A stretch of 32,098 bases of DNA, taken from UBA970 sp049419605. Lineage in GTDB: Bacteria; Bacillota_I; Bacilli_A; RFN20; CAG-826. The notes under the pieces are model-generated. The model saw only the letters and a list, made by a program, of their open reading frames with translations, was not told the DNA's origin and searched no databases. This document shows, piece after piece, positions 1 to 8,002 of the stretch. Each line of letters starts with the position of its first letter. The stretch's first letter is position 1. Both the position numbers and the translations under genes were made by a program. The stretch lies in assembly GCA_049419605.1 (NCBI GenBank), contig JBMSKF010000011.1:1-32098 (forward strand), in the 5' to 3' direction.

Positions 1-1
1 C

Positions 2-550
2 TTACCCGTCATTATTACATCTGGTCCTGTGATTGCAGAATTATTAAGGCAAGGAGCTGGCACATTACCGATTATTACGGAATCTGGGTTTTTAAATATA
101 GTTGAACAAATCTTACCGCCATTTTTAAATGGACCTTTACAATCGCTCTTTTCTCAAATTATTTTTATGCTTTGGTTTTCAGGGGTGCAAGTGGTGTTGT
201 ATTTAGCAGGCTTACAAAAACTTGATCAAAGCATGTATGAAGCCGCACAAATTGATGGTGCAAACGTTTGGGAAACTTTTTGGAAAATCACCTTACCCTC
301 ATTAAGACCAATGATTGTGGTCTCTTCCATTTATACGATTGTTACCCTCGCAACGTTTGCGAATAATCCTCTCATTCTTTGGATTTCGTCAGTCATGTTT
401 AATCCAAACCTAGGGTATGGTTATGCTTCGAGTTTAGCATGGATATATTTTCTGGTGATTGCATTGTTATTGTGGGTGACAACGCGTTTAGTCTCACCCC
501 GAGATAAAGGTTATAAAGTCGTCAAGACGTATGAGAAAATAGGACGATAA
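2..550 (+). CDS. Sugar ABC transporter permease (MalF/UgpA/LplB type), 5' truncated by window edge
   Basis: Integral membrane subunit of a binding-protein-dependent sugar importer. The reading frame is open to the left edge, so the N-terminus is missing; the GTG at 29 is an internal codon, not a convincing start. The remaining residues have several hydrophobic segments and the cytoplasmic EAA loop (EAAQIDGANVWETFWKITLP, about 54-60 residues after the GTG at 29), which docks on the ATPase subunit. It is followed after 2 bases by a second permease, giving the usual heterodimer. No ATPase or substrate-binding protein is visible; the binding protein may lie left of the window and the ATPase is often a shared MsmX-type protein encoded elsewhere. 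The substrate is inferred from downstream enzymes to be beta-1,2-gluco-oligosaccharides. The family call is firm, the substrate is not. Confidence 0.93.
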   Translation, partial: LPVIITSGPVIAELLRQGAGTLPIITESGFLNIVEQILPPFLNGPLQSLFSQIIFMLWFSGVQVVLYLAGLQKLDQSMYEAAQIDGANVWETFWKITLPSLRPMIVVSSIYTIVTLATFANNPLILWISSVMFNPNLGYGYASSLAWIYFLVIALLLWVTTRLVSPRDKGYKVVKTYEKIGR

Positions 551-552
551 TC

Positions 553-1473
553 ATGATGAAATCGAAACCAAGTATGAGTCTAAAACGAAAATTATTCGGT
601 ATGAAATTAACCGACGGACTTTTATATCGGGTGGTGTTATATGCTTTGTTAATCACCATTGGCTTTGTTTATGTTTATCCTTTACTGCATATGCTTTCTT
701 ATAGTCTAAAAAGTTTAGCGGACTTATTAGATCCAACGATTAATATTCTTCCTTCCTCCTTGTATTTAGAAAACTTTACGAATGCAATCCTAGTCTTAAA
801 TTATGGACCGCTTTTTTTAGAATCTTTAACAGTGACATTAATTCCAGCAATTCTACAAACCTTGGTTGCTTCCTTAATAGGTTATGGTTTTGCTCGTTTC
901 CAATTTCCTTTAAAAAGACTTTGGTTTGCCTTATTGCTTGCCACTTATTTAATTCCTCCCCAAGTGACAATGATTCCACGATATGTATTATTTTTTAATA
1001 TCGGTATTCTTGAAACCATTTTTTCAATTATCATTCCTGCAACCTTTGGCCAAGGTGTAAGTAGTGCTATATTCGTATTAATTTTTTACCAATTTTATTT
1101 GATGGTTCCCAAAGCTTTAGATGAAGCAGCACAATTAGATGGTGCAACGCGTTGGGGCATTTATACAAAAGTTGCGATCCCTCTTTCTTTACCTTCATTT
1201 TTAACCGCATTTCTCTTTAGTTTTGTTTGGTATTGGAATGAAACCTATATTGCTCGACTATTTATGGGAAGTGGTGGTGAAACGTTATTGATTCGCTTAT
1301 ATAACTTTGTCAGTGCATATAATGCAGTACTTGGTGGCGGATCGAATGTGGCTAATGAAGCGATTCGAATGGCGGCAACTTTATTAATTATTGCCCCATT
1401 GATTGTGGCATACTTTATCTTACAAAGACTCTTTATCGAAGGTATCGACCGCAGTGGTATCACAGGAGAATAA
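553..1473 (+). CDS. Sugar ABC transporter permease (MalG/AraQ/UgpE type)
   Basis: Second transmembrane subunit of the sugar importer. The 306 residues fit the MalG-type length. There is a basic N-terminus, six likely membrane spans, and the EAA loop (EAAQLDGATRWGIYTKVAIP, about residues 194-213). ATG codons at 553 and 556 both fit; 553 is used here. It starts 2 bases after the first permease stops and ends 1 base before the ATG of the lipoprotein glucanase, so the three are almost certainly one transcript. With the first permease it would form the membrane channel for oligosaccharide uptake. Substrate assignment rests on context only. Confidence 0.95.
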   Translation: MMKSKPSMSLKRKLFGMKLTDGLLYRVVLYALLITIGFVYVYPLLHMLSYSLKSLADLLDPTINILPSSLYLENFTNAILVLNYGPLFLESLTVTLIPAILQTLVASLIGYGFARFQFPLKRLWFALLLATYLIPPQVTMIPRYVLFFNIGILETIFSIIIPATFGQGVSSAIFVLIFYQFYLMVPKALDEAAQLDGATRWGIYTKVAIPLSLPSFLTAFLFSFVWYWNETYIARLFMGSGGETLLIRLYNFVSAYNAVLGGGSNVANEAIRMAATLLIIAPLIVAYFILQRLFIEGIDRSGITGE

Positions 1474-1474
1474 A

Positions 1475-2839
1475 ATGAAATCAATCTATGCTGTTATCTT
1501 TATTACAACACTTGTTGTTAGTTGCACACCAAATTCAAGTAGTTTGCCGAGTTCAGAATTAACGAGTTCTGAACTTGCATTACAACCAGCTAAAGAAGCT
1601 TTATATGTTGAACATGAAAAATCATTTAATTTCTTTTGGGAAACCACCACTACAGCGAATGTTCCTGGTTTTGGTTTAAGTCGCGATCGCTGGCCTGGTA
1701 ATCCTACCATTGCGTCGATCGCATCCGTTGGTTTTGCTTTAGCTGCGATTCCTAGTGGCGTTGAACAAGGATTCATTACGAGAGAAGAAGGACAAGCAAG
1801 AGTATTGGGGACTCTCAACACTTTGAAGAATATGACGCGCGTTGAAGGGTTTTATTATCATTGGGTGAATATGAGTACTGGTGCTAGAGAATGGAATAGC
1901 GAAGTGTCCATTATTGATACTGGGTTAATGCTCGCTGGTGCGATTGTTGCTGCCGAATTTTTCGGTGGTGAAATCGCTACTATGGTAGAAGAAATCTATT
2001 TGGATGTGAATTGGGATTGGTATGTTAATTCATCAACCAAACAATTTTATATGAGTTACCGGCCTAATGAAGGCCATCGCGGTGCTTGGGATCATTTTGC
2101 TGAACAAATGATTTTATACGTTCTCGCTGCAGGAAATCCTAGTTATTCATATGGTGATCAACTTTATAAAAAAATACGCACCACCTCTTTATCCAATAAT
2201 AATTATGTAAGAGGTTATACATCCATCAAAACCAAAGAAGTTGTGGAACCGTTTATCTATAGTTATGATGGTTCCTTATTTCAACATCAATTCTCCCATG
2301 CATTTATTGACTTTAGACATATCGTGGACGACCAAGGCATTGATTGGTTTGAAAATGCTAGAAGAGCCACAAGAGCCAATTATTTATACACCCAAGATTT
2401 TTCCCATCGTTACTTAACCTATCATCCTACTTCTTGGGGAATATCTGCAGGGGATGGACCTAACGAGTATCGAGCCTATGGAGCCCAACCTGCAAAAGCG
2501 AATGCTCATAACGGGACGATTGTACCTTATGCTGCAGTAGCCTCCATCAATTATTTAGAATACGAAAGTCTAATGGCGACTTTAAATTACGCTTCAATTC
2601 CAGAGTTACAAACGACCTATGGATTTTCGGATGCTTACAATTTAGGCCCTGTTGATGATAGTTACAACCAAACGATTGCGAATCTAACACCATGGTATGA
2701 TTCGCATGTACTAGGCATCGATAAAGGTATAACCACTTTAATGATCGAGAATTATCGCACTGAATTAATCTGGAATATGTTTATGCAAAACGAATATGTC
2801 CAAGACGGATTAACAGCCTTAGGGTTTGTTGCAAAATAA
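1475..2839 (+). CDS. Lipoprotein of the Glycoamylase/GH144 family, probable surface endo-beta-1,2-glucanase
   Basis: Predicted surface-anchored (alpha/alpha)6-barrel glycoside hydrolase of 454 residues. The start is ATG 1475, with AGGAG at 1464-1468; an in-frame extension back to 1403 lies inside the permease gene and is rejected. The signal peptide ends in a lipobox with Cys17 (LVVSC), then a Ser-rich linker. The enzyme domain starts near residue 45. Acidic residues I consider catalytic candidates are Glu143 in WNSEVSIIDT, Asp148 and Glu210 in WDHFAEQMILY; both motifs recur in the paralogue at 5157. The PF10091-type family includes GH144 endo-beta-1,2-glucanases. Coupling to permeases and to a GH94 oligoglucan phosphorylase supports beta-1,2-glucan as substrate. 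An exo-acting enzyme or another beta-glucan remains possible. Confidence 0.82.
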   Translation: MKSIYAVIFITTLVVSCTPNSSSLPSSELTSSELALQPAKEALYVEHEKSFNFFWETTTTANVPGFGLSRDRWPGNPTIASIASVGFALAAIPSGVEQGFITREEGQARVLGTLNTLKNMTRVEGFYYHWVNMSTGAREWNSEVSIIDTGLMLAGAIVAAEFFGGEIATMVEEIYLDVNWDWYVNSSTKQFYMSYRPNEGHRGAWDHFAEQMILYVLAAGNPSYSYGDQLYKKIRTTSLSNNNYVRGYTSIKTKEVVEPFIYSYDGSLFQHQFSHAFIDFRHIVDDQGIDWFENARRATRANYLYTQDFSHRYLTYHPTSWGISAGDGPNEYRAYGAQPAKANAHNGTIVPYAAVASINYLEYESLMATLNYASIPELQTTYGFSDAYNLGPVDDSYNQTIANLTPWYDSHVLGIDKGITTLMIENYRTELIWNMFMQNEYVQDGLTALGFVAK

Positions 2840-2853
2840 CTTCAGAAAACCTA

Positions 2854-2882
2854 TTGCAAATGTAACCGCTTTCACCTATAAT
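2854..2882 (+). promoter_or_regulatory. Sigma-A-type promoter for the CBM lipoprotein
   Basis: TTGCAA at 2854-2859, a 17-base spacer and a perfect TATAAT at 2877-2882. Transcription should start near 2889, leaving a leader of roughly 150 bases before ATG 3037. One LacI-type palindrome lies in the spacer and another at the predicted start, a layout typical of repression. This separates the permease/GH144 genes from the lipoprotein transcript, although read-through is possible. Confidence 0.75.
2861..2874 (+). promoter_or_regulatory. cre/LacI-family operator-like palindrome 1
   Basis: TGTAACCGCTTTCA matches the CcpA cre consensus (TGWAARCGYTWNCW) at 13 of 14 positions and has the central CG step used by LacI-family proteins. 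It sits within the -35/-10 spacer of the promoter at 2854-2882. It could serve CcpA-type catabolite repression or the local LacI regulator encoded at 7989. Confidence 0.6.
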
Positions 2883-2891
2883 TTAATTATC

Positions 2892-2901
2892 GAAACGTTT
2901 C
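2892..2901 (+). promoter_or_regulatory. LacI-family operator-like perfect palindrome 2
   Basis: GAAACGTTTC is a perfect 10-base palindrome with central CG, placed at the predicted transcription start of the promoter at 2854-2882. Its centre is 29 bases from that of palindrome 1. It differs from a standard cre, so it is the better candidate operator for the regulator at 7989, whose recognition helix has Tyr where CcpA has Arg. Confidence 0.55.
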
Positions 2902-3036
2902 AAATGACGAAATAAATCAAAAAAGTTCGATTCATTCGAGGTTTATTCATCAGTTGAAATAGAAGTAGAAATCACTCTTGAGGAGGAGTGAGTGCTACGA
3001 ATCATTGTCGCAGTTATTCATAAAAGGAGAAATGAA

Positions 3037-5076
3037 ATGAATAAAAAAAGCCTGTACGCCGTCTCAACGTTGATGGCACTCATGTTGGTGGCTTGTGGTG
3101 AAACTTCCTCAGTTCCAGCCTCATCTACCCCAACTTCCACAGTTCCATCCTCATCGACTACGCCAACCTCAGTTGCCCCTTCGAGTTCTGTCGATTCAGA
3201 TGAAACATGGGGAATCGTCAACGGTGATTTTGAAGACAATACCGATGACTACGCTTTCCAATCCGCTGGATGGAATGCTTTCATTGGTGGTGAAGTTGAT
3301 CAAATCGTCGCCGAAGCAACTTATAAGACCGAAGGTGATAACCAATATGGTGCCCTCACGATGACTTCCATCGGAGATGCAACCCAATGGTGGCACGCAC
3401 AATTAAGACAAAATGGTGTCTATGTTTATGCTAGTGCTTCTTATGTTCTAAGCTTTAGAGTAAGAGCTACAGAAGCACGTACGATTCGTGTCACCTTAAA
3501 AGATGGTGGTTTATCAACACGTCCGATTAATGAACTCGCGGTTCAAATTGGAACCACTTGGGAAACCAAGACGATTAACTTCTCACCCACTGCAGATGGT
3601 GTCAACTCCGAATTACAATTCGGGATTGGTCCAGATTCATTCTTACCCAATGATCTCGTTGGTTTTGCAAGAAATTATGCAGAAGTCCATCTTGATGATG
3701 TCAAAATTGAATTAGGTGAACCTTTACCAAATCAAGCCCCCAATATTAGTGGTGGTGATTTATTAGCCAAAGCAGGCGAACCACTCTTAGTCAAGAGTGG
3801 CCTTGCTGTTCGCGATGACTATGATACTAATCTTGCCTTAGGTGGTGTTCAAGCTTATGACATTACCCAAGGTCCTAAATTAAATCCTTTAAATCCGGCT
3901 CCAGGTTTTTATACGTTCCTTTATTCCATCGCGGACTCCGAAGGATTAGTCGGCACGCATACTCGTCAAATTATTGTCACCGATCAAAATCAATTATTAA
4001 GTAATACACAATTTACGCAATGGGGTGCCAATGGCATGCCCGCTGGTTGGACCAAGTGGAACGAAGATAATAACGGTGGTCAACGTGTCACTGCAGGTGT
4101 CATGCCACACATCTTACCTGAATCTTTATTAGGTAACGTGGTTAATGGTGATTTCTCAGATTCAACTGAAAACTTTACCAATACCTATGGTTGGAATACC
4201 TTTATCGCTGATCAAGAAATCGATGGTATCGCTGCTACGATGGGCATTACCAATGGTGAAGGTGTGTTTACAACAACCGCTTCGACTTCCGCAACGCATT
4301 TCTGGCATGGTCAAATCCGCCAAGAAAATATCCGTTTACCAAAAGGTAATTTCACGCTTCAATTTAGAGCTAAGACCTCTGAAGCTCGCACGATTCGCGT
4401 TGCTTTAGCTGGTGGCAATATCAAAAATGAAGGTCGAGCGATTAACGAAGTACCCGTTGTGTTATCGACATCATGGGAAACTTATGAATTAGACTTTACT
4501 GCAGACAACCATGCTTATGGTGCTTTATTACAATTCTTTACGGGCCCAGATCAATTCTTACCAGAAGATTTAGCAGCTTTATATGCTTCTAAAACGGGTA
4601 CCGTTTATTTGGATGATGTGAAGTTCCTTTACGAAGATTCAAACTCACCAGTGGCGACGATGATTCCAACAATGGCCGTCGATCTTTGGAGAATCGTTGA
4701 CAGTGGCATGCCTTGGGAAAACCAAATTAAGTATGAAAAGTTACCATTCTATCAAGGTGACTATCGCCTTAATTTCAAAGCCTATGCTGATGCTGCTCGT
4801 CCTGTGATTCTTGCCATGGAAGGAAATGGTGGCGTTGCTCAACCTAACTTCTATCGTACCGTTGAATTAACCACCCAAGCGCAACAATTTAGTTATGACA
4901 TTGAGTTTATTGCGAACTCAACCAACGCTTCAAAGAACCTCCAATTCTTTATGGGGTCTTTAGCTAACTATGAAACCTTTGGCGGTTGGTGGGAAGGTAT
5001 CACAGCAACTGACGTTAGTGATAACGTTGAAACGATGATTTACTTCTTCGATTTCAGCTTAGTTAAAGTCGCTTAA
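3037..5076 (+). CDS. Surface lipoprotein with CBM4/9-like repeats and an Ig-like domain
   Basis: A 679-residue secreted protein without a recognisable catalytic domain, probably binding the glucan at the cell surface. The start is ATG 3037 with AAGGAG just upstream; it gives a clean lipoprotein signal with Cys20 (LVAC). A Ser/Thr/Pro linker (about 21-50) follows. CBM4/9-like repeat 1 spans about 60-228 (NGDFED to LDDVKIELG), an Ig-like domain about 231-317, and repeat 2 about 369-534 (NGDFSD to LDDVKF). Residues about 319-366 and 537-679 look like the two halves of a third copy, interrupted by repeat 2. The repeats share motifs such as EARTIRV. It has its own regulated promoter and a terminator, so it may be made in larger amounts than its neighbours. 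A ligand is inferred, not shown. Confidence 0.85.
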   Translation: MNKKSLYAVSTLMALMLVACGETSSVPASSTPTSTVPSSSTTPTSVAPSSSVDSDETWGIVNGDFEDNTDDYAFQSAGWNAFIGGEVDQIVAEATYKTEGDNQYGALTMTSIGDATQWWHAQLRQNGVYVYASASYVLSFRVRATEARTIRVTLKDGGLSTRPINELAVQIGTTWETKTINFSPTADGVNSELQFGIGPDSFLPNDLVGFARNYAEVHLDDVKIELGEPLPNQAPNISGGDLLAKAGEPLLVKSGLAVRDDYDTNLALGGVQAYDITQGPKLNPLNPAPGFYTFLYSIADSEGLVGTHTRQIIVTDQNQLLSNTQFTQWGANGMPAGWTKWNEDNNGGQRVTAGVMPHILPESLLGNVVNGDFSDSTENFTNTYGWNTFIADQEIDGIAATMGITNGEGVFTTTASTSATHFWHGQIRQENIRLPKGNFTLQFRAKTSEARTIRVALAGGNIKNEGRAINEVPVVLSTSWETYELDFTADNHAYGALLQFFTGPDQFLPEDLAALYASKTGTVYLDDVKFLYEDSNSPVATMIPTMAVDLWRIVDSGMPWENQIKYEKLPFYQGDYRLNFKAYADAARPVILAMEGNGGVAQPNFYRTVELTTQAQQFSYDIEFIANSTNASKNLQFFMGSLANYETFGGWWEGITATDVSDNVETMIYFFDFSLVKVA

Positions 5077-5097
5077 TTTATCTTAATTGAGTAAAAT

Positions 5098-5129
5098 AAA
5101 AGGGTATGGTTTAATTACCATACCCTTTT
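5098..5129 (+). terminator. Intrinsic terminator after the CBM lipoprotein
   Basis: A 13-bp perfect stem (AAAAGGGTATGGT with ACCATACCCTTTT) around a 6-base loop TTAATT. The T-run is short (four T before AC), so termination may be partial and allow some transcription into the gene at 5157. The stem may also stabilise the upstream mRNA. Confidence 0.75.
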
Positions 5130-5156
5130 ACAAGAAAGTGAAGGTTTCTAAGACCT

Positions 5157-6392
5157 GTGGATCCAATCAAAAACATCATTGAAGATATTCAACGAACAGG
5201 TGTTACATTCTTTCAAGATTTCACGAATTTCAACAAAGACGAAAAGGGTTACGGGTTAACCGTTGATCATACAGGTGATTTAAATTTAAGTTCCATTGCC
5301 TCAACTGGTTATTTTTTGTCGAGTTTAGTCATTGGTGTATCCCAAGGTTATTTATCAAGAGAAAAAGCTTTAGCGCAAGCAAGAAAAACGTTAGTTACCC
5401 TATTCCAACATGTTCCTCATTATCACGGTTTTTTTTATCACTTTTTAAATATTCATACTGCCGAAAGACACAAAAAATGTGAGTATTCAACGATTGATAG
5501 TGCTCTTGCCTTTAATGGCATTTTAACCGTCCAGCAATACTTTCAAGATCAAGAAATTAATCGCTTAGCCGATTTAATTATGAAACGAGTAGATTGGAAT
5601 ATTTTAATTCATCAACGTGGAGAAAAAACCCATTTCTATATGGCATATAATCCTGATGCGGATGGAGATTATGTCAATGGTAAACCAGGCTTTATTCACC
5701 ATTGGAGTATGTTTGCAGAACAATTGATGATGTATATCATGTTTGCTGCGGTGACCGATGATGTAAACCTCGCTCGCAAACTTTATGATGATTTTGAAAG
5801 AAAAAAAGTTAGCTATCAATCAGCTTCTTATTTTTACACTCCAGGAAATACTTTATTTGTCTATCAATATCCCCAATGCTGGTTAGATTTAAAGCATTGG
5901 AAGGACTCCCAAGGCGTTCAATGGTTTGAAAATACGCGCCAAGCGATATATAGTCATTACGCATTGAGTCGCGATACCGTGAAGCAATTCCCAACTTTTG
6001 GCGATCGATATTTTGGCTTTACAGCAAGTTATGGTCGGAAAGGGTATCAGGTTTCTTCAGCGTTACCCAACGCTAGCAATAAGCTTGAACATGACGGTAG
6101 TGTTGCAACGAATGCGATGATTGGTTCGTTATACCATGCACCAGAACTCGCATTACCAGCGATTGAACAATTAAGAAAAGATACTAGGCTTTGGAATGAC
6201 CGCTATGGTTTCATCAATGCTTTTAATGATGAATCCCCAGTATGGTTATCATCACGATGGCTTGGTATTGATAAAGGTTTAGAACTGTTGATGGCGAACG
6301 CCTACCTCAGTCATGATGTAATGAAAGCTTATATGTCACACCCCCTCATTCAAAAAGGAATGAGCATATTACAATGGCAACGCGTGAAATAA
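5157..6392 (+). CDS. Cytosolic Glycoamylase/GH144-like glucanase, possibly exo-acting
   Basis: A 411-residue paralogue of the lipoprotein at 1475 that lacks any signal peptide, so it should act in the cytoplasm. The start is GTG 5157; an in-frame TGA at 5139 blocks any upstream start and no ATG fits the domain. The ribosome site is weak (GTGAAGG, about 12 bases away). Motifs shared with the surface enzyme are Glu109/Asp114 in CEYSTIDSAL and Glu188 in MFAEQLMMY. Known relatives include GH144 enzymes that release sophorose exolytically, which would suit an intracellular role on imported oligomers and feed the GH3 enzyme. It overlaps the GH13 gene by 19 bases. The activity is inferred from family and context. 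Confidence 0.8.
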   Translation: MDPIKNIIEDIQRTGVTFFQDFTNFNKDEKGYGLTVDHTGDLNLSSIASTGYFLSSLVIGVSQGYLSREKALAQARKTLVTLFQHVPHYHGFFYHFLNIHTAERHKKCEYSTIDSALAFNGILTVQQYFQDQEINRLADLIMKRVDWNILIHQRGEKTHFYMAYNPDADGDYVNGKPGFIHHWSMFAEQLMMYIMFAAVTDDVNLARKLYDDFERKKVSYQSASYFYTPGNTLFVYQYPQCWLDLKHWKDSQGVQWFENTRQAIYSHYALSRDTVKQFPTFGDRYFGFTASYGRKGYQVSSALPNASNKLEHDGSVATNAMIGSLYHAPELALPAIEQLRKDTRLWNDRYGFINAFNDESPVWLSSRWLGIDKGLELLMANAYLSHDVMKAYMSHPLIQKGMSILQWQRVK

Positions 6393-8002
6393 AGTGGTGG
6401 CACCATGCAGTGGTTTACCAAATCTATCCTTTGAGTTTTCAGGATAGTAATGGCGATGGTATTGGTGACATCAATGGTATCATCAGTCGCCTTGATCACC
6501 TCAAAAATCTAGGAATTGATGTCATTTGGTTATCACCAGTTTTTCAATCGCCCATGAAGGATAATGGGTATGATGTCAGTGATTACCGTGAGGTTCATCC
6601 TTGGTTTGGCACGAAACAAGATTTAAAAAAACTGATTGATGAAGTCCATCGTCGTGGGATGAAAATTATCTCTGATATTGTATTAAATCATACTTCTGAT
6701 CAACATCCTTGGTTTAAAGATGCAATAGCAAATCCAAAGAGTCCTTATCGAGACTATTATATTTTTCGAAAAAAAATCAATGATATTCAATCGGTTTTTT
6801 CAGGCCCTGCGTGGACTAAAGTTCCCAATCGTGATGAATTCTATTTTCATTTTTTTGCCAAAGAACAACCGGATTTAAATTGGCAAAATCCTTCGTTGAG
6901 AAAGGAATTATATGCGATTCTCAATGAATGGTTAGCATTTGGTTTTGATGGATTTCGTTTGGATGTTATTGATTTAATTGGTAAAGATATTGATCGTGGA
7001 ATCATTGGTCATGGACCTTTTTATCATGAGTTTTTGCAAGAATTAAAAACCCAAGTATTTCATGATGCTAACTTATTTACCGTCGGTGAACTTTCTGGTT
7101 CATCAGCTGAACAAGCCGCTGCAGTTACCGGTGCTCCACAAGGAACTTTTTCCATGGCGTTCCAATTTTCTCACTTATGGTTAGATGAACAACCTGGTAA
7201 AGGGAAATGGGCCTTAAAAAAGTTAGATATTCAAGACTTGAAGAAAACGTTTACGCATCTTCATTCAGTGTATGAAAAACAAGGTTGGAATGCTTTATTC
7301 ATGGGCAATCATGATCAACCACGACCCGTGTCTCGTTATGGATCTAAACATCATCGATATCATTCCCAAACGATGTTACAACTTGCCTTTTACGGGCAAT
7401 TAGGGACACCTTTTATTTATCAAGGTGAAGAAATAGGCATGTTAAATTATCCATTTAGATCAATTCAAGAAATGAAAGATGTTGAATCGATCAATTATTA
7501 TCAAGACCAACTTGGGAAGCAAAGCAAACAAACAATCATGAACTCGTTACTTGCAAAAGGTCGAGATCATGCCCGTACACCGATGCAGTGGTCCTCAAAA
7601 CCGTTTGCTGGTTTTTCCACCCATCAACCTTGGTTACCCGTTCATCCTCAATTTCGTTCCATCAATGTTGAACAAGATGCAACATCTCGCCATAGTATTC
7701 AAAGGTTTTTAAAACAGCTGATTCAGATAAGAAAAGAGCATGATGTGTTTATCAATGGATCGTTACAATTTCTCGATTTCCAACATCCAGAAATTTATGC
7801 CTATATTCGGGAAAATGCTTCCGAATCGTTGATGATCATTTCCTCATTCTCTTCCAAGCCAATATCGCTTAAAATAGAAGATAATCAAGATTGGGAGATC
7901 CTTCTCTCTAATCATCCGACATTACGATTAAAAACAATAACAAGAATTCCACCATATGCGGGAATCCTGTTAAGAAAAAGGACATTGCATGCCAACAATT
8001 AA
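6374..8002 (+). CDS. GH13 alpha-glucosidase, oligo-1,6-glucosidase-like
   Basis: Cytosolic alpha-amylase-family enzyme of 542 residues, the usual length for oligo-1,6-glucosidases. Recognisable segments are YQIYPLSFQDSNGDGIGD near the N-terminus, DIVLNHTSDQHPWF, QPDLNWQNP, GFRLDVID with nucleophile Asp197, VGEL with acid/base Glu239, and NHDQPR with Asp314. Val198 directly after the nucleophile is the residue associated with alpha-1,6 preference in this subfamily, where alpha-1,4 enzymes often have Thr. The only start that keeps the IKWW N-terminus is ATG 6374, overlapping the previous gene. The gene overlaps the LacI gene by 14 bases, so it belongs to the operon. An alpha-glucosidase among beta-glucan enzymes is unexpected. 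Trehalose-6-phosphate hydrolase or another alpha-glucosidase specificity cannot be excluded. Confidence 0.9.
   Translation: MATREIKWWHHAVVYQIYPLSFQDSNGDGIGDINGIISRLDHLKNLGIDVIWLSPVFQSPMKDNGYDVSDYREVHPWFGTKQDLKKLIDEVHRRGMKIISDIVLNHTSDQHPWFKDAIANPKSPYRDYYIFRKKINDIQSVFSGPAWTKVPNRDEFYFHFFAKEQPDLNWQNPSLRKELYAILNEWLAFGFDGFRLDVIDLIGKDIDRGIIGHGPFYHEFLQELKTQVFHDANLFTVGELSGSSAEQAAAVTGAPQGTFSMAFQFSHLWLDEQPGKGKWALKKLDIQDLKKTFTHLHSVYEKQGWNALFMGNHDQPRPVSRYGSKHHRYHSQTMLQLAFYGQLGTPFIYQGEEIGMLNYPFRSIQEMKDVESINYYQDQLGKQSKQTIMNSLLAKGRDHARTPMQWSSKPFAGFSTHQPWLPVHPQFRSINVEQDATSRHSIQRFLKQLIQIRKEHDVFINGSLQFLDFQHPEIYAYIRENASESLMIISSFSSKPISLKIEDNQDWEILLSNHPTLRLKTITRIPPYAGILLRKRTLHANN

Noticed and set aside
1403..1474. 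N-terminal extension of the GH144 lipoprotein
   Set aside because: It lies inside the permease gene, and ATG 1475 has a good ribosome site and yields a proper lipoprotein signal.
5077..5156. Riboswitch or leader RNA before the cytosolic GH144-like gene
   Set aside because: Only a simple terminator-like stem is present in 80 bases; there is no room for or trace of a ligand-binding fold.
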